Below are positions 18,258 through 27,210 of a stretch of 64,000 bases of DNA, piece by piece. The stretch is from a bacterium (GTDB taxonomy: Bacteria; Verrucomicrobiota; Kiritimatiellia; CAIKKV01; CAITUY01): contig JBAXWB010000008.1 in assembly GCA_037128595.1 (NCBI GenBank), positions 99,846 to 163,845 of the forward strand, in the 5' to 3' direction. The translations under genes and the position numbers were made by a program. Each line of letters starts with the position of its first letter. Within the stretch, counting starts at the first letter, position 1. The notes beneath the pieces were generated by a model, which was not told the DNA's origin, did not search any database, and was given only the letters and a program-made list of their open reading frames with translations.

Positions 18258-18512
18258 TTATTCTTGTCCTTTGGCCGCGTCTTTATCAAACGAGTTCATG
18301 CTGTCCACTTTTGCCGCCTCATCTGACATATCTTTGGCAGTCGAGTCTTCAGGGGCGACCTTTCCTGACAATGCACTACCCTCACGCGAGAATACGTTTT
18401 TAATCTGCTTCCCGAAGAGACCGGCAATTAAAAGACATCCGATCGCAATCACTGCGATGATGATGATGTATTCCGTCATTCCTTGACCTGACTTCGCTGT
18501 CTTTGTCTTCAT
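18258..18512 (-). CDS. flp: Flp-type major pilin precursor
   Basis: A short protein of 84 residues with a basic leader and the Flp cut motif KSGQGMTEYIIIIAVIAIG: cleavage after Gly leaves Glu at +5 and Tyr at +6, then a hydrophobic helix. The tail after the helix (about 50 residues, rich in Asp, Lys, Ser, Ala) is longer than in many Flp pilins. The ATG at 18512 has AGGAGGG 10 nt upstream; a TTG 9 nt further up is not needed. It is the first gene of the pilus operon, as is common for flp, and likely the most highly expressed one. The upstream region holds an inverted repeat shared with the divergent ATPase gene. Confidence 0.88.
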   Translation of the reverse strand: MKTKTAKSGQGMTEYIIIIAVIAIGCLLIAGLFGKQIKNVFSREGSALSGKVAPEDSTAKDMSDEAAKVDSMNSFDKDAAKGQE

Positions 18513-18543
18513 ACGCAACAATCCCTCCTGTTGAATTTATAAC

Positions 18544-18582
18544 CTTGTCAGTAATAGTAAATGCTTGTTAGATGATGACAAG
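18544..18582. promoter_or_regulatory. Inverted repeat between flp and the divergent cpaF-like gene
   Basis: CTTGTCA at 18544-18550 and TGACAAG at 18576-18582 form perfect 7-nt arms separated by 25 nt. Arm centres are 32 nt apart, about three helical turns, which suits a dimeric regulator bound at two faces or a looped pair. The repeat lies in the 104-nt gap between the two divergent starts, where the promoters of both must be. A weak sigma-70-like pair for the plus-strand gene (TTGTCA, 17 nt, TTAGAT) overlaps it. Regulatory function is inferred. Confidence 0.4.
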
Positions 18583-18616
18583 TTTATTTTTCGAACTAAC
18601 GAGGGAGAGCTCCTTT

Positions 18617-19648
18617 ATGACGACTTCACAGGAAGATGCCAGCAATACCCCGCAACCCCAACCTGACTCCGCCTCGTCCAAGTCAAAAGCCAAACCCTCT
18701 TATCTCTATTTGTTCTTCGCACCGGTCCAAGAATACTTGATGGACGATGAAGTGTCGGAAATCCTGATCAACGGCCCCCGGCAAATCTATGTTGAGCGCA
18801 AAGGGAAACTCACGCCGACGGCCGCCGCGTTCATCAATGAACAGGCGCTGGAAGCGGCAGTGATGAATGTGGCCCGTAGTGTTGGGCGATTTTTCAACGC
18901 CGAAAACCCTCAACTGGACGCCCGTCTACCTGATGGATCACGACTCCACGCGGTCATGCCCCCGCTCTCCCGCTCCGGCACGATGGTGGCGATCCGTAAA
19001 TTCCGCCGCGAAAAGCTGACGCTCCAGCAATTAATCGATTTCGGCAGCGTCACCCCTGAAGGGGCACAGCTGCTTGATAAAATAGTAAAATCAGGAAAGA
19101 ACATCATCGTCTCCGGCGCCACATCGTCAGGCAAAACCTCCGTCCTGAATGTGCTCAGCGCGTTAATTCCCGACAACCAGCGCATCCTCGTGCTGGAAGA
19201 TGCCAGCGAACTTCAGCTTCAGCAAACGCATGTCGGGTGTTTTGAAACCAGGAAACCGGATGAGCACGGCAAAGGAGAGATCACGATCAGGGATTTACTC
19301 CGCTCGGTTCTGCGGCTTCGCCCTGACCGGATTATTGTGGGAGAAATCCGGGGCGGTGAGGCCCTCGATATGCTCCAGGCCATGAACACCGGACATGACG
19401 GCTGTATGTCAACCATCCACGCCAACAGCGCCAAAGACAGTTTATCGAGGCTCGAAACCTGCTCCCTGTTGAGCGGGGTTGAAATCCCGCTCGCGGTCAT
19501 CCGCGAGCAGGTCGCTTCGGCCATCAATATTGTCGTCCAAACCGCTCGGCTGCCAAATGGCTCACGCAAGATCACCGGCATCACCGAGGTGCTTGGACTC
19601 GAAAACGGGCACTATAAGCTCAACGATATTTATTCGTTAAGCCACTGA
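18617..19648 (+). CDS. Second CpaF/TadA-type ATPase, without FHA domain
   Basis: A 343-residue ATPase of the CpaF family. The N-domain begins at about residue 35 (YLMDDEVSEILINGPRQIYVER), followed by Walker A SGATSSGKTS near residue 180, the Asp box (LVLEDASELQLQ), Walker B-type [15 protein letters not shown] and His box HANSAKDSLSRLE. Compared with the FHA-CpaF it lacks the first 140-150 residues. I use the ATG at 18617, which has GAGGGAGAG 6-7 nt upstream; an open frame begins 45 nt earlier. It is divergent from flp and ends 7 nt from the icd stop. Two different CpaF motors in one locus may split extension and retraction, or serve two machines; that is inference. Confidence 0.92.
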   Translation: MTTSQEDASNTPQPQPDSASSKSKAKPSYLYLFFAPVQEYLMDDEVSEILINGPRQIYVERKGKLTPTAAAFINEQALEAAVMNVARSVGRFFNAENPQLDARLPDGSRLHAVMPPLSRSGTMVAIRKFRREKLTLQQLIDFGSVTPEGAQLLDKIVKSGKNIIVSGATSSGKTSVLNVLSALIPDNQRILVLEDASELQLQQTHVGCFETRKPDEHGKGEITIRDLLRSVLRLRPDRIIVGEIRGGEALDMLQAMNTGHDGCMSTIHANSAKDSLSRLETCSLLSGVEIPLAVIREQVASAINIVVQTARLPNGSRKITGITEVLGLENGHYKLNDIYSLSH

Positions 19649-19655
19649 CCGCACC

Positions 19656-20915
<1,260 letters not shown>

Positions 20916-20950
20916 GTATATCTTCCCTCGTTATGTTGAAACCTTCTTGA

Positions 20951-22894
20951 TTACTTCGCGCTTTTCGTGAAATTCAATAAACCACCCGCCAGAATGATGG
21001 CCCGTTGCCGGGCCGTCAGAATCAGTTTAGCCGCCACGTCGCAGCCCCGGGTGACATTACGCAGCACGATACGCTCACTCCCGCCCTGCACTGCCATCCG
21101 CATCCCGGCGACGACCAGTTCATCCCCCTGGGTGATAGCTTCATAATCCGCCGGATTCTCGAACAACAGCGGAAGTATCCCGAAGTTGATCAGATTAGCG
21201 GAGTGAATACGCTCAATGGATTTTGCCAGAACGGCTTTGACCCCCAGATACATGGGGCACAGGGCGGCATGCTCCCGACTGGACCCCTGGCCATAGGACT
21301 CCCCTCCGACCACGATGTTGTGCTTACCGGCATCCCGCAGGGCCGCCGCACGCTTCGGGAACGAGGGATCGTTCGGCTCGAATACATACTCGGAATAGGC
21401 GGGCACATTCGACCGGTATTTCAACCTTGCCCCCGCCGGCATGATGTGGTCCGTGGTGATCTTGTCGCCCACCTTCAGCGTGGCCACTCCCTTCAGCGAT
21501 TCGGGTAGCGGCACATTCCGGGGCGGTTCACCAATGTTCGGACCGCGCACAATCACAACGGAGGCCGGATCGTTCGACGGGGGGAGCAGCATTGAGTCAT
21601 CCACTTTGTAGGCCTTGGGCATCTTGACTTTGGGATATTTAATATCCATCACCGAGGCCGGATCAACAATCTTCCCCTGCAAGATTGCCAGTGCGGCCAC
21701 CGGTGGACTGACCAGGTATACGCCCGCCGACTTCGTGCCGGACCGGCCCTCAAAGTTCCGGTTATTGGTGCGCAATGAAACAGAATGGGTCTTGGGCGAC
21801 TGGGAGTTGCCTATACAGAAACCACAGGCATTTTCGAACAGCCGGACCCCCGCGGCCAGCAGGGTACTCATCCCCCCATCATCCGCAATCATCTCCAACA
21901 CCTGCTTGGAGCCCGGGGCAATGCCGGCGGTCACATCCGGATGCACCCGTCGCCCGCTCAGGATTTTTGCCACCGTCTTCAAATCCATATAGGAGGAGTT
22001 GGTGCAGGAACCAATCAACACCTGGTCCACTTTCGTTCCGGCGATCGAGGCGACGGTCACAATATTATCCGGGGAGTGGGGGGCGGCAGCCAACGCCTCC
22101 AGCTTCGACAAGTTGATCGTCACCTCTTTATCATACATGGCATCTGGATCCGCAACCACTTCCCGCCAGACATCGCCCCTCGCTTGCGCCTGCAAAAAGG
22201 CTTTCGTCACCTCATCGCTCGGAAAAACCGAGGTGGTGGCGCCGGATTCGGCACCCATGTTGGTGATGGTGGCGCGCTCAGGGACTGAAAGATGTTTCAA
22301 GCCCGGTCCGCCATATTCGAAAATACACCCCACATTTCCCCTGGTCGTGAACAGTTGCAGCACTTTTAAAATGACATCTTTCGCCGTGACCCACGGCCGG
22401 AGCTTGCCGGTCAGGTTGATCTTCACGACCCGGGGAGCCGTCAGATAGAAAGGGCCGCCCCCCATGGCCACGGCCACATCGATCCCGCCAGCCCCGATGG
22501 CCAGCATTCCGACGCCGCCGCCGGTGGGCGTATGCGAGTCAGAGCCTAGCAGCGTTTTCCCCGGGGCCCCGAAGCGCTCCAGATGGACTTGGTGGCAGAT
22601 TCCATTGCCCGGCTTGGAATAAATGATCCCGTATTTGGCGGCCACACTCTGGAGATATTGGTGATCATCTGCATTTTCGAATCCCACCTGGATGGTGTTG
22701 TGGTCCACATAGCTGACCGCCAGTTCATTCCGCACACGGTCCAGGCCCATCGCTTCAAACTGAAGATAGGCCATCGTCCCCGTGGCATCCTGCGTCAGGG
22801 TCTGGTCGATCCGGATTGAAATTTCCTGTCCGGGAATCACTTCGCCGCTAACCAGATGTTCCCGCAAAATCTTCTGTACCACATTCATGCCCAT
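20951..22894 (-). CDS. acn: Aconitate hydratase
   Basis: Interconverts citrate and isocitrate through a 4Fe-4S cluster. The cluster ligands are visible: one Cys in GSCTNSSYMDL and two in ENACGFCIGNSQSP. Substrate-binding segments LGSDSHTPTGGGVGMLAIGAGG and GGESYGQGSSREHAAL are intact. At 647 residues it belongs to the shorter bacterial aconitase group, not the 890-residue AcnA or AcnB. I use the ATG at 22894, which has AAGGAGA 5-6 nt upstream; the frame stays open for 60 nt more without a better site. It directly precedes icd, giving the two steps from citrate to 2-oxoglutarate in one transcript. Confidence 0.96.
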   Translation of the reverse strand: MGMNVVQKILREHLVSGEVIPGQEISIRIDQTLTQDATGTMAYLQFEAMGLDRVRNELAVSYVDHNTIQVGFENADDHQYLQSVAAKYGIIYSKPGNGICHQVHLERFGAPGKTLLGSDSHTPTGGGVGMLAIGAGGIDVAVAMGGGPFYLTAPRVVKINLTGKLRPWVTAKDVILKVLQLFTTRGNVGCIFEYGGPGLKHLSVPERATITNMGAESGATTSVFPSDEVTKAFLQAQARGDVWREVVADPDAMYDKEVTINLSKLEALAAAPHSPDNIVTVASIAGTKVDQVLIGSCTNSSYMDLKTVAKILSGRRVHPDVTAGIAPGSKQVLEMIADDGGMSTLLAAGVRLFENACGFCIGNSQSPKTHSVSLRTNNRNFEGRSGTKSAGVYLVSPPVAALAILQGKIVDPASVMDIKYPKVKMPKAYKVDDSMLLPPSNDPASVVIVRGPNIGEPPRNVPLPESLKGVATLKVGDKITTDHIMPAGARLKYRSNVPAYSEYVFEPNDPSFPKRAAALRDAGKHNIVVGGESYGQGSSREHAALCPMYLGVKAVLAKSIERIHSANLINFGILPLLFENPADYEAITQGDELVVAGMRMAVQGGSERIVLRNVTRGCDVAAKLILTARQRAIILAGGLLNFTKSAK

Positions 22895-23041
22895 GACCGT
22901 CTCCTTATGAAAAATTGAAGTCAAAAGGATAGGCATTACAGGCCCTGGGCGCAATCAAGAAAGGATGTGATTCGGCAGACTTGCGGAAGCGGCCGCATTT
23001 TTGGTATGTATTTAAGCCATTGAAGACGGGGAGTGTTATTT

Positions 23042-23452
23042 ATGTTTTTGGAATTTACAAATGTCGACGGTAAGCGCCATGAAGTTCATCTTGAAGGCCG
23101 GACCTCCATCACCTTCGGGCGCACACAGGAAGCGGACGTCTGCATCCCCGAAACCCGGATTTCACGGATTCATGCTGAAATCCGGCTCTGGGATTCGGAT
23201 TATGTGATCAAAGATCTTAATTCACGCAATGGCCTTTACGTCAATGGCGCCAAAGTCATGGTGGCGGTCCTCAAGCCCGGGGATGTGATCCGCATTGGCA
23301 CGCACGAGTTCACCTTTTCCAAGCCCCCGCAAAAAGGGACCCAAACCATTGTCCGCGAAGTCTCACGGGAAATTGAAGAGGGCAACAAAGGGTATCGAAC
23401 GGTGCTGCGCGAAATTGTCCAGAGCACATCGCTCCCCCGCAAAAAGCCCTGA
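23042..23452 (+). CDS. Stand-alone FHA-domain protein
   Basis: A small cytoplasmic protein (136 residues) whose first 95 residues are an FHA domain: ITFGRTQEADVCI, SRIHAEIR, LNSRNGLYVNG. The third motif has NGL in place of NGT. The last 40 residues are basic and carry Thr residues (KGTQTIVREVSREI, GYRTVLREI) that could be phosphorylated and bound in trans or in cis; this is inference. The ATG at 23042 has GGGGAG 8 nt upstream; a GTG at 23033 lies inside that ribosome site and is unlikely. It is divergent from acn and convergent with the glycosyltransferase gene. It may link the kinase/phosphatase signalling of the Tad locus to other targets. Confidence 0.85.
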   Translation: MFLEFTNVDGKRHEVHLEGRTSITFGRTQEADVCIPETRISRIHAEIRLWDSDYVIKDLNSRNGLYVNGAKVMVAVLKPGDVIRIGTHEFTFSKPPQKGTQTIVREVSREIEEGNKGYRTVLREIVQSTSLPRKKP

Positions 23453-23484
23453 AGCTGACCCGCGCCGGTCTTTTCGCCGGCCGG

Positions 23485-24939
23485 CTACTTCGTCTCCCGC
23501 TCCAGACCAAAAACCACAATGCGCAGGGTGCGCAAAATGATTCGCAGATCCAGGGCCGCCGAGAAGTTCTGAAGGTAATAGAGGTCAAATTCGAGCTTGG
23601 CCCTTGCATCCTCAATGGTCGCCCCATAGGGATAGCGGATCTGAGCCCACCCGGTGAGCCCCGGAAGCAGGTTTTCTCGCTCGCGGTAAAAGGGCACGAC
23701 TTTCTCAAGCCTCTCCACAATCTCCGGTCGTTCAGGCCTCGGCCCCACCAAACTCATATCGCCCTTCAGCACATTCCATAACTGAGGCAGTTCATCCAAC
23801 CGGTATTTCCTTAAAGACCGGCCGGCCCAGCTGATCCGTGGATCATTTTCGGGCGACCACACAGCCCCTTCCTCCTGCTCCGCATCCACCTTCATCGTCC
23901 GGAATTTATAGATCCTGAAGATCCGGCCAAACCGCCCCACCCGTTCCTGAAAATACAGAACCGGACTCCGGGGGGCAGACAGTTTTATAAGGAGCGCCGT
24001 AAGCAATCCAAAGTAAACGGTGATGGGGGCGGTCACAACAATCAGGAAAATATCCACCACACGCTTAACCCGCATGGCCATGGGCGAGATATGCCCCTGG
24101 CTGGCATTCATCAGCCAAAGCTCATCCACCATCGTCAGGGGCACCTTCCCGGAATAGACCTCAGCCACATTCAAGGGTGAAAGCACCGAGACTCCCTCGA
24201 AACGCAGTCGCCTCATCTGGGGATATACCCCGGCCAATTCCTGCTCCCGCTCAACCGCGACCAACAGCACATCGCAGTCAAGTGACCGGACGGTTGCCGC
24301 CACATGTGCGGGACTGCAGTGGATCACCGGGGGGACGGGCTCCGCCCCTTCCGCTCGAGCTTCATCGCCGGGAGCAGGGCTGTCGCTCATCCTGATCCCG
24401 CCGCCCTGATCGACCTGGATCAACGCCACGACCACATGCTTGGGCCGAAGATGGAGATTTTGAACCAACCGGAGATCCGACTGTGCCCGACATCCCGTCC
24501 CCAATATGGCCACCCGGTAGATGAACGGCTCTTGCCGGAATAGATAATGATAAATCAGCATTCTCAGCGTCAGCCACAATACCGAATAGACCAGCACGGC
24601 AATACCCAGCACGCCACGGCCAAGGGCCGCGCTCAGCCAGGCATACGAGGTAATGCTGACGACCAGCACCGCCATGGTCATTGAAAACAGCCAGTTGATG
24701 GCCATGTTGAAGCGTGAGAGCCGAAGCTCCAGTCCATAGCTGCCCGTCAGATAATTGGAGGCCAGGACCGCCACCGTCAGATAGATCCAGCCAGAAATAT
24801 AATCGTTGATATGGGTGTCCAGCGAATCAGACCCCAGACGGAGGACTACCGCAGAGAGCACCCCGGCAATCAGGCAGAAGGCATCCAGTGCCCCCAACCA
24901 GATCACCTGCTTCTGCATATAGCTGCGATGCGATGACAT
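23485..24939 (-). CDS. Polyprenyl-phosphate sugar-1-phosphate transferase (exopolysaccharide priming enzyme)
   Basis: Starts the assembly of an exopolysaccharide repeat by moving a sugar-1-phosphate onto undecaprenyl phosphate. The N-terminal part (about 10-130) has four to five membrane helices; a soluble Rossmann-like region follows (about 135-270). The catalytic bacterial sugar transferase domain (about 285-480) begins with a helix (VVDIFLIVVTAPITVYFG) and contains QERVGRFGRIFRIYKFRTMK, LDELPQLWNVLKGDMSLVGPRPE and LPGLTGWAQIRYPYG, all typical. The length and layout match WbaP/WcaJ-type enzymes. It starts 3 nt after the end of the tyrosine-kinase gene (GGAG overlaps that stop) and is the last gene of the operon. 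Confidence 0.93.
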   Translation of the reverse strand: MSSHRSYMQKQVIWLGALDAFCLIAGVLSAVVLRLGSDSLDTHINDYISGWIYLTVAVLASNYLTGSYGLELRLSRFNMAINWLFSMTMAVLVVSITSYAWLSAALGRGVLGIAVLVYSVLWLTLRMLIYHYLFRQEPFIYRVAILGTGCRAQSDLRLVQNLHLRPKHVVVALIQVDQGGGIRMSDSPAPGDEARAEGAEPVPPVIHCSPAHVAATVRSLDCDVLLVAVEREQELAGVYPQMRRLRFEGVSVLSPLNVAEVYSGKVPLTMVDELWLMNASQGHISPMAMRVKRVVDIFLIVVTAPITVYFGLLTALLIKLSAPRSPVLYFQERVGRFGRIFRIYKFRTMKVDAEQEEGAVWSPENDPRISWAGRSLRKYRLDELPQLWNVLKGDMSLVGPRPERPEIVERLEKVVPFYRERENLLPGLTGWAQIRYPYGATIEDARAKLEFDLYYLQNFSAALDLRIILRTLRIVVFGLERETK

Positions 24940-24942
24940 AGA

Positions 24943-27201
24943 TTACTCCGCCGGGAAAAACGTGTTCTTAAACCAACGGACCACCGTTCGCCGCATATTG
25001 CTCCACGGCCCCATGGGCGTCCGTCGCCCATGCTCATCGTACAGATCGTAATTATAGCCATAACGGTAGGCGTAGCTGTAGTAGGCATAGTTCGGATATT
25101 GATACGCATAATACAAACTGCTGATCCGGTGCATCTCAATGCTGTTGACGATCATCCCGATAATATGCACATCCCCGAGCATATCGAGAGAGTATTTAAT
25201 GGTCGGCTTCGCCGTCCGGTTCGCATGCGCCACATAGACCACACAAACCAACGGGCAGGACGCCAGAATCACGGTATCCGTCACGCGCAACACAGGCGCC
25301 GTATCCAGTACAATGTAGTCATACTCCCCCATGACGGAGCTGAAGAAGTTCTCCAGATCCACCCCATGCAATAGTTCGGAGGTGTTTTTTTCAATGGACC
25401 CGGCCGGCGCAAACCAGAGATTTTCCGTAGTGGTTTTGGTGATGACGTCAGTGAGCGGCCGCCGCTCCCTCAGTACATCCACAATTCCAGGCGTGCGCTC
25501 TTGTTCAAACGATTTATGGAGCAGACCGCGCCGAAGATCCATGTCCAGCAACAGCACTTTTTTTCCGGTTCGCGCCATCATGATGGATAAATTCAGCGTG
25601 GTAAGGGTCTTCCCTTCCTTGGAATCGGCGCTCGTCAGCAGTATGATCTTCTTGCCGGCCTTTTCAACGGCAGAGAGCACATTGGTTCGCAACGCACGGT
25701 ACGCCTCCGCCGCGCCAGAACGGTGCTGGTCGCGGACAATCGGGCGCACCCTGTTGGTCAAATCCCCGCCATGAACCCAGTAAGGAATCCCGCCTAAAAA
25801 CGGAACCCCGACCACACTTTCAACATCCGTCACCGACTGTACCTTGTCATCAAAGAAAAACGCCAGCAAGGCCAGCCCCAACCCGCCGCCCAGTCCGGCC
25901 ACCAGCGACATGAGTAATATTTTGACGGGATCAGGCCAGGCGGGAGTCGGGTTGGTCCGCACCGGCTGCAATTCCGCGAAATGCTCCCCTTTGATCTCCT
26001 GATCGACCCGCAAGTCATTCAACTTCGCCTGAAGCATGGACGCAGAACTTTCCAAGCGTCCGACCGCCGATTGGAGCTGACGCAGGTCAGACGTCTTTTT
26101 GCTGGCCATCAGATAAGAACTTCGCCACCGCCGTTGCGCTTCCTCCAGCGCATCCGACTGATAGGAAATCGCAGAGATCCGCTCCTTCACCTTCTCATAT
26201 TCAAGTTCCGTTTGAAGTTGAATATCCTTGCGGATCGACGAGATCTCCTCATCCAGTGCTCTCAATTTTGGATTTTCAGGCTGGGTGTAAATCGCCAGGT
26301 CCTTGCGTTGCTGTTCGAGCCGGATCAGTTTCAATTTCGCATTCTGCCAGGCCCGCCCATCGTCCGAGGTGCTCCCCTCTTCCGGCTTGGCCGCAACCCC
26401 CTCCACCCCCGTATTCGTCCCCGCCCCAGTGGACGCGATCAACCCGGTCGCCCGCGTCATGGAAAGGGCCGACTGGATCATCTCCATGGATTGGCCCTTG
26501 AGCTTGGGGTACTGCATCTCCAGCATCCAGCGCTCGGTATTGAGCTGTTGCTGGCGCCCCACCAGTTGATTCATATACCCCAGTTCCAGACTTCCCTTGG
26601 CCTGCACATACTCCATCTGGTTCACCCGCTGAAACTCAATCACCTCATCCTCAGCCGAGCGGATCTGCTCCCGCAACCGGGCGAGTTCCTCCTCCAGAAT
26701 GCGCGCGGCAGACCCATACGACTCGCCCTTGACCAATTCCCGCTGGACTTGAAATTGCTTGATGGCCTCCGTCAAAAAGGCACGGGCATAGGCGGGATGG
26801 GAATTACGAATGGAGAGCCAGATGGAAATCCCCGCCCCCCCCACCCGGCTGACTTTCAGCGGCGGCGTCAGCTCACGGACATCTCCGCCCAGTCGCTTCA
26901 GCCACTGGGGGGAAAGTTTTTCGACAATACGTGCCTGAAACGCCGCACTTTGCAACAATGAGACATGGGTCTCGCTCTGGGACCAGTGATAGGACTGGGA
27001 CTCGATCTGAGTTGAGGGATCACGGTAAATCATGATCCCGGCGCCGGTTTCATATTCTTTCGGGGCAAACTGAAGATACCCAACCCCGCCCAACATGGAA
27101 TAAAGGAAACAAATAACGATCAGCTTCCAGCGGAAAACAAGGATTCCAAGATAAATCCTGGGATCAACCTTTTTCTGCTCAAAACTGTCTACTGGAGGCA
27201 T
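24943..27201 (-). CDS. Exopolysaccharide chain-length protein fused to BY-type tyrosine autokinase
   Basis: Controls polymer length and couples it to export. The Wzz domain has two membrane helices (about 30-48 and 430-455) around a long coiled-coil region (150-420). The cytoplasmic kinase domain (about 510-700) has Walker A SADSKEGKTLTT, Walker A' KVLLLDMDLRRG and Walker B YDYIVLDTAPVL, as in Wzc and CpsD. The C-terminal tail is a tyrosine cluster (YYAYQYPNYAYYSYAYRYGY), the autophosphorylation site of the family. At 752 residues it is a full-length fused (Gram-negative) form. AAGGG lies 8-9 nt before the ATG. It follows the export lipoprotein gene by 9 nt. Confidence 0.94.
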   Translation of the reverse strand: MPPVDSFEQKKVDPRIYLGILVFRWKLIVICFLYSMLGGVGYLQFAPKEYETGAGIMIYRDPSTQIESQSYHWSQSETHVSLLQSAAFQARIVEKLSPQWLKRLGGDVRELTPPLKVSRVGGAGISIWLSIRNSHPAYARAFLTEAIKQFQVQRELVKGESYGSAARILEEELARLREQIRSAEDEVIEFQRVNQMEYVQAKGSLELGYMNQLVGRQQQLNTERWMLEMQYPKLKGQSMEMIQSALSMTRATGLIASTGAGTNTGVEGVAAKPEEGSTSDDGRAWQNAKLKLIRLEQQRKDLAIYTQPENPKLRALDEEISSIRKDIQLQTELEYEKVKERISAISYQSDALEEAQRRWRSSYLMASKKTSDLRQLQSAVGRLESSASMLQAKLNDLRVDQEIKGEHFAELQPVRTNPTPAWPDPVKILLMSLVAGLGGGLGLALLAFFFDDKVQSVTDVESVVGVPFLGGIPYWVHGGDLTNRVRPIVRDQHRSGAAEAYRALRTNVLSAVEKAGKKIILLTSADSKEGKTLTTLNLSIMMARTGKKVLLLDMDLRRGLLHKSFEQERTPGIVDVLRERRPLTDVITKTTTENLWFAPAGSIEKNTSELLHGVDLENFFSSVMGEYDYIVLDTAPVLRVTDTVILASCPLVCVVYVAHANRTAKPTIKYSLDMLGDVHIIGMIVNSIEMHRISSLYYAYQYPNYAYYSYAYRYGYNYDLYDEHGRRTPMGPWSNMRRTVVRWFKNTFFPAE

Positions 27202-27210
27202 TGCAAACCC

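Noticed and set aside
22894..22954. Longer aconitase start at 22954
   Set aside because: The strong AAGGAGA directly before 22894 and aconitase family N-termini favour the inner start.
23453..23484. Terminator between the FHA gene and the glycosyltransferase gene
   Set aside because: Only a 5-bp GCCGG/CCGGC stem without T-run on either strand; too weak to call.
25981..26961. A 326-codon plus-strand frame inside the tyrosine-kinase gene
   Set aside because: Antisense to the coiled-coil region of a recognisable Wzz/BY-kinase; composition (Pro, Arg, Leu) is typical of a shadow frame.
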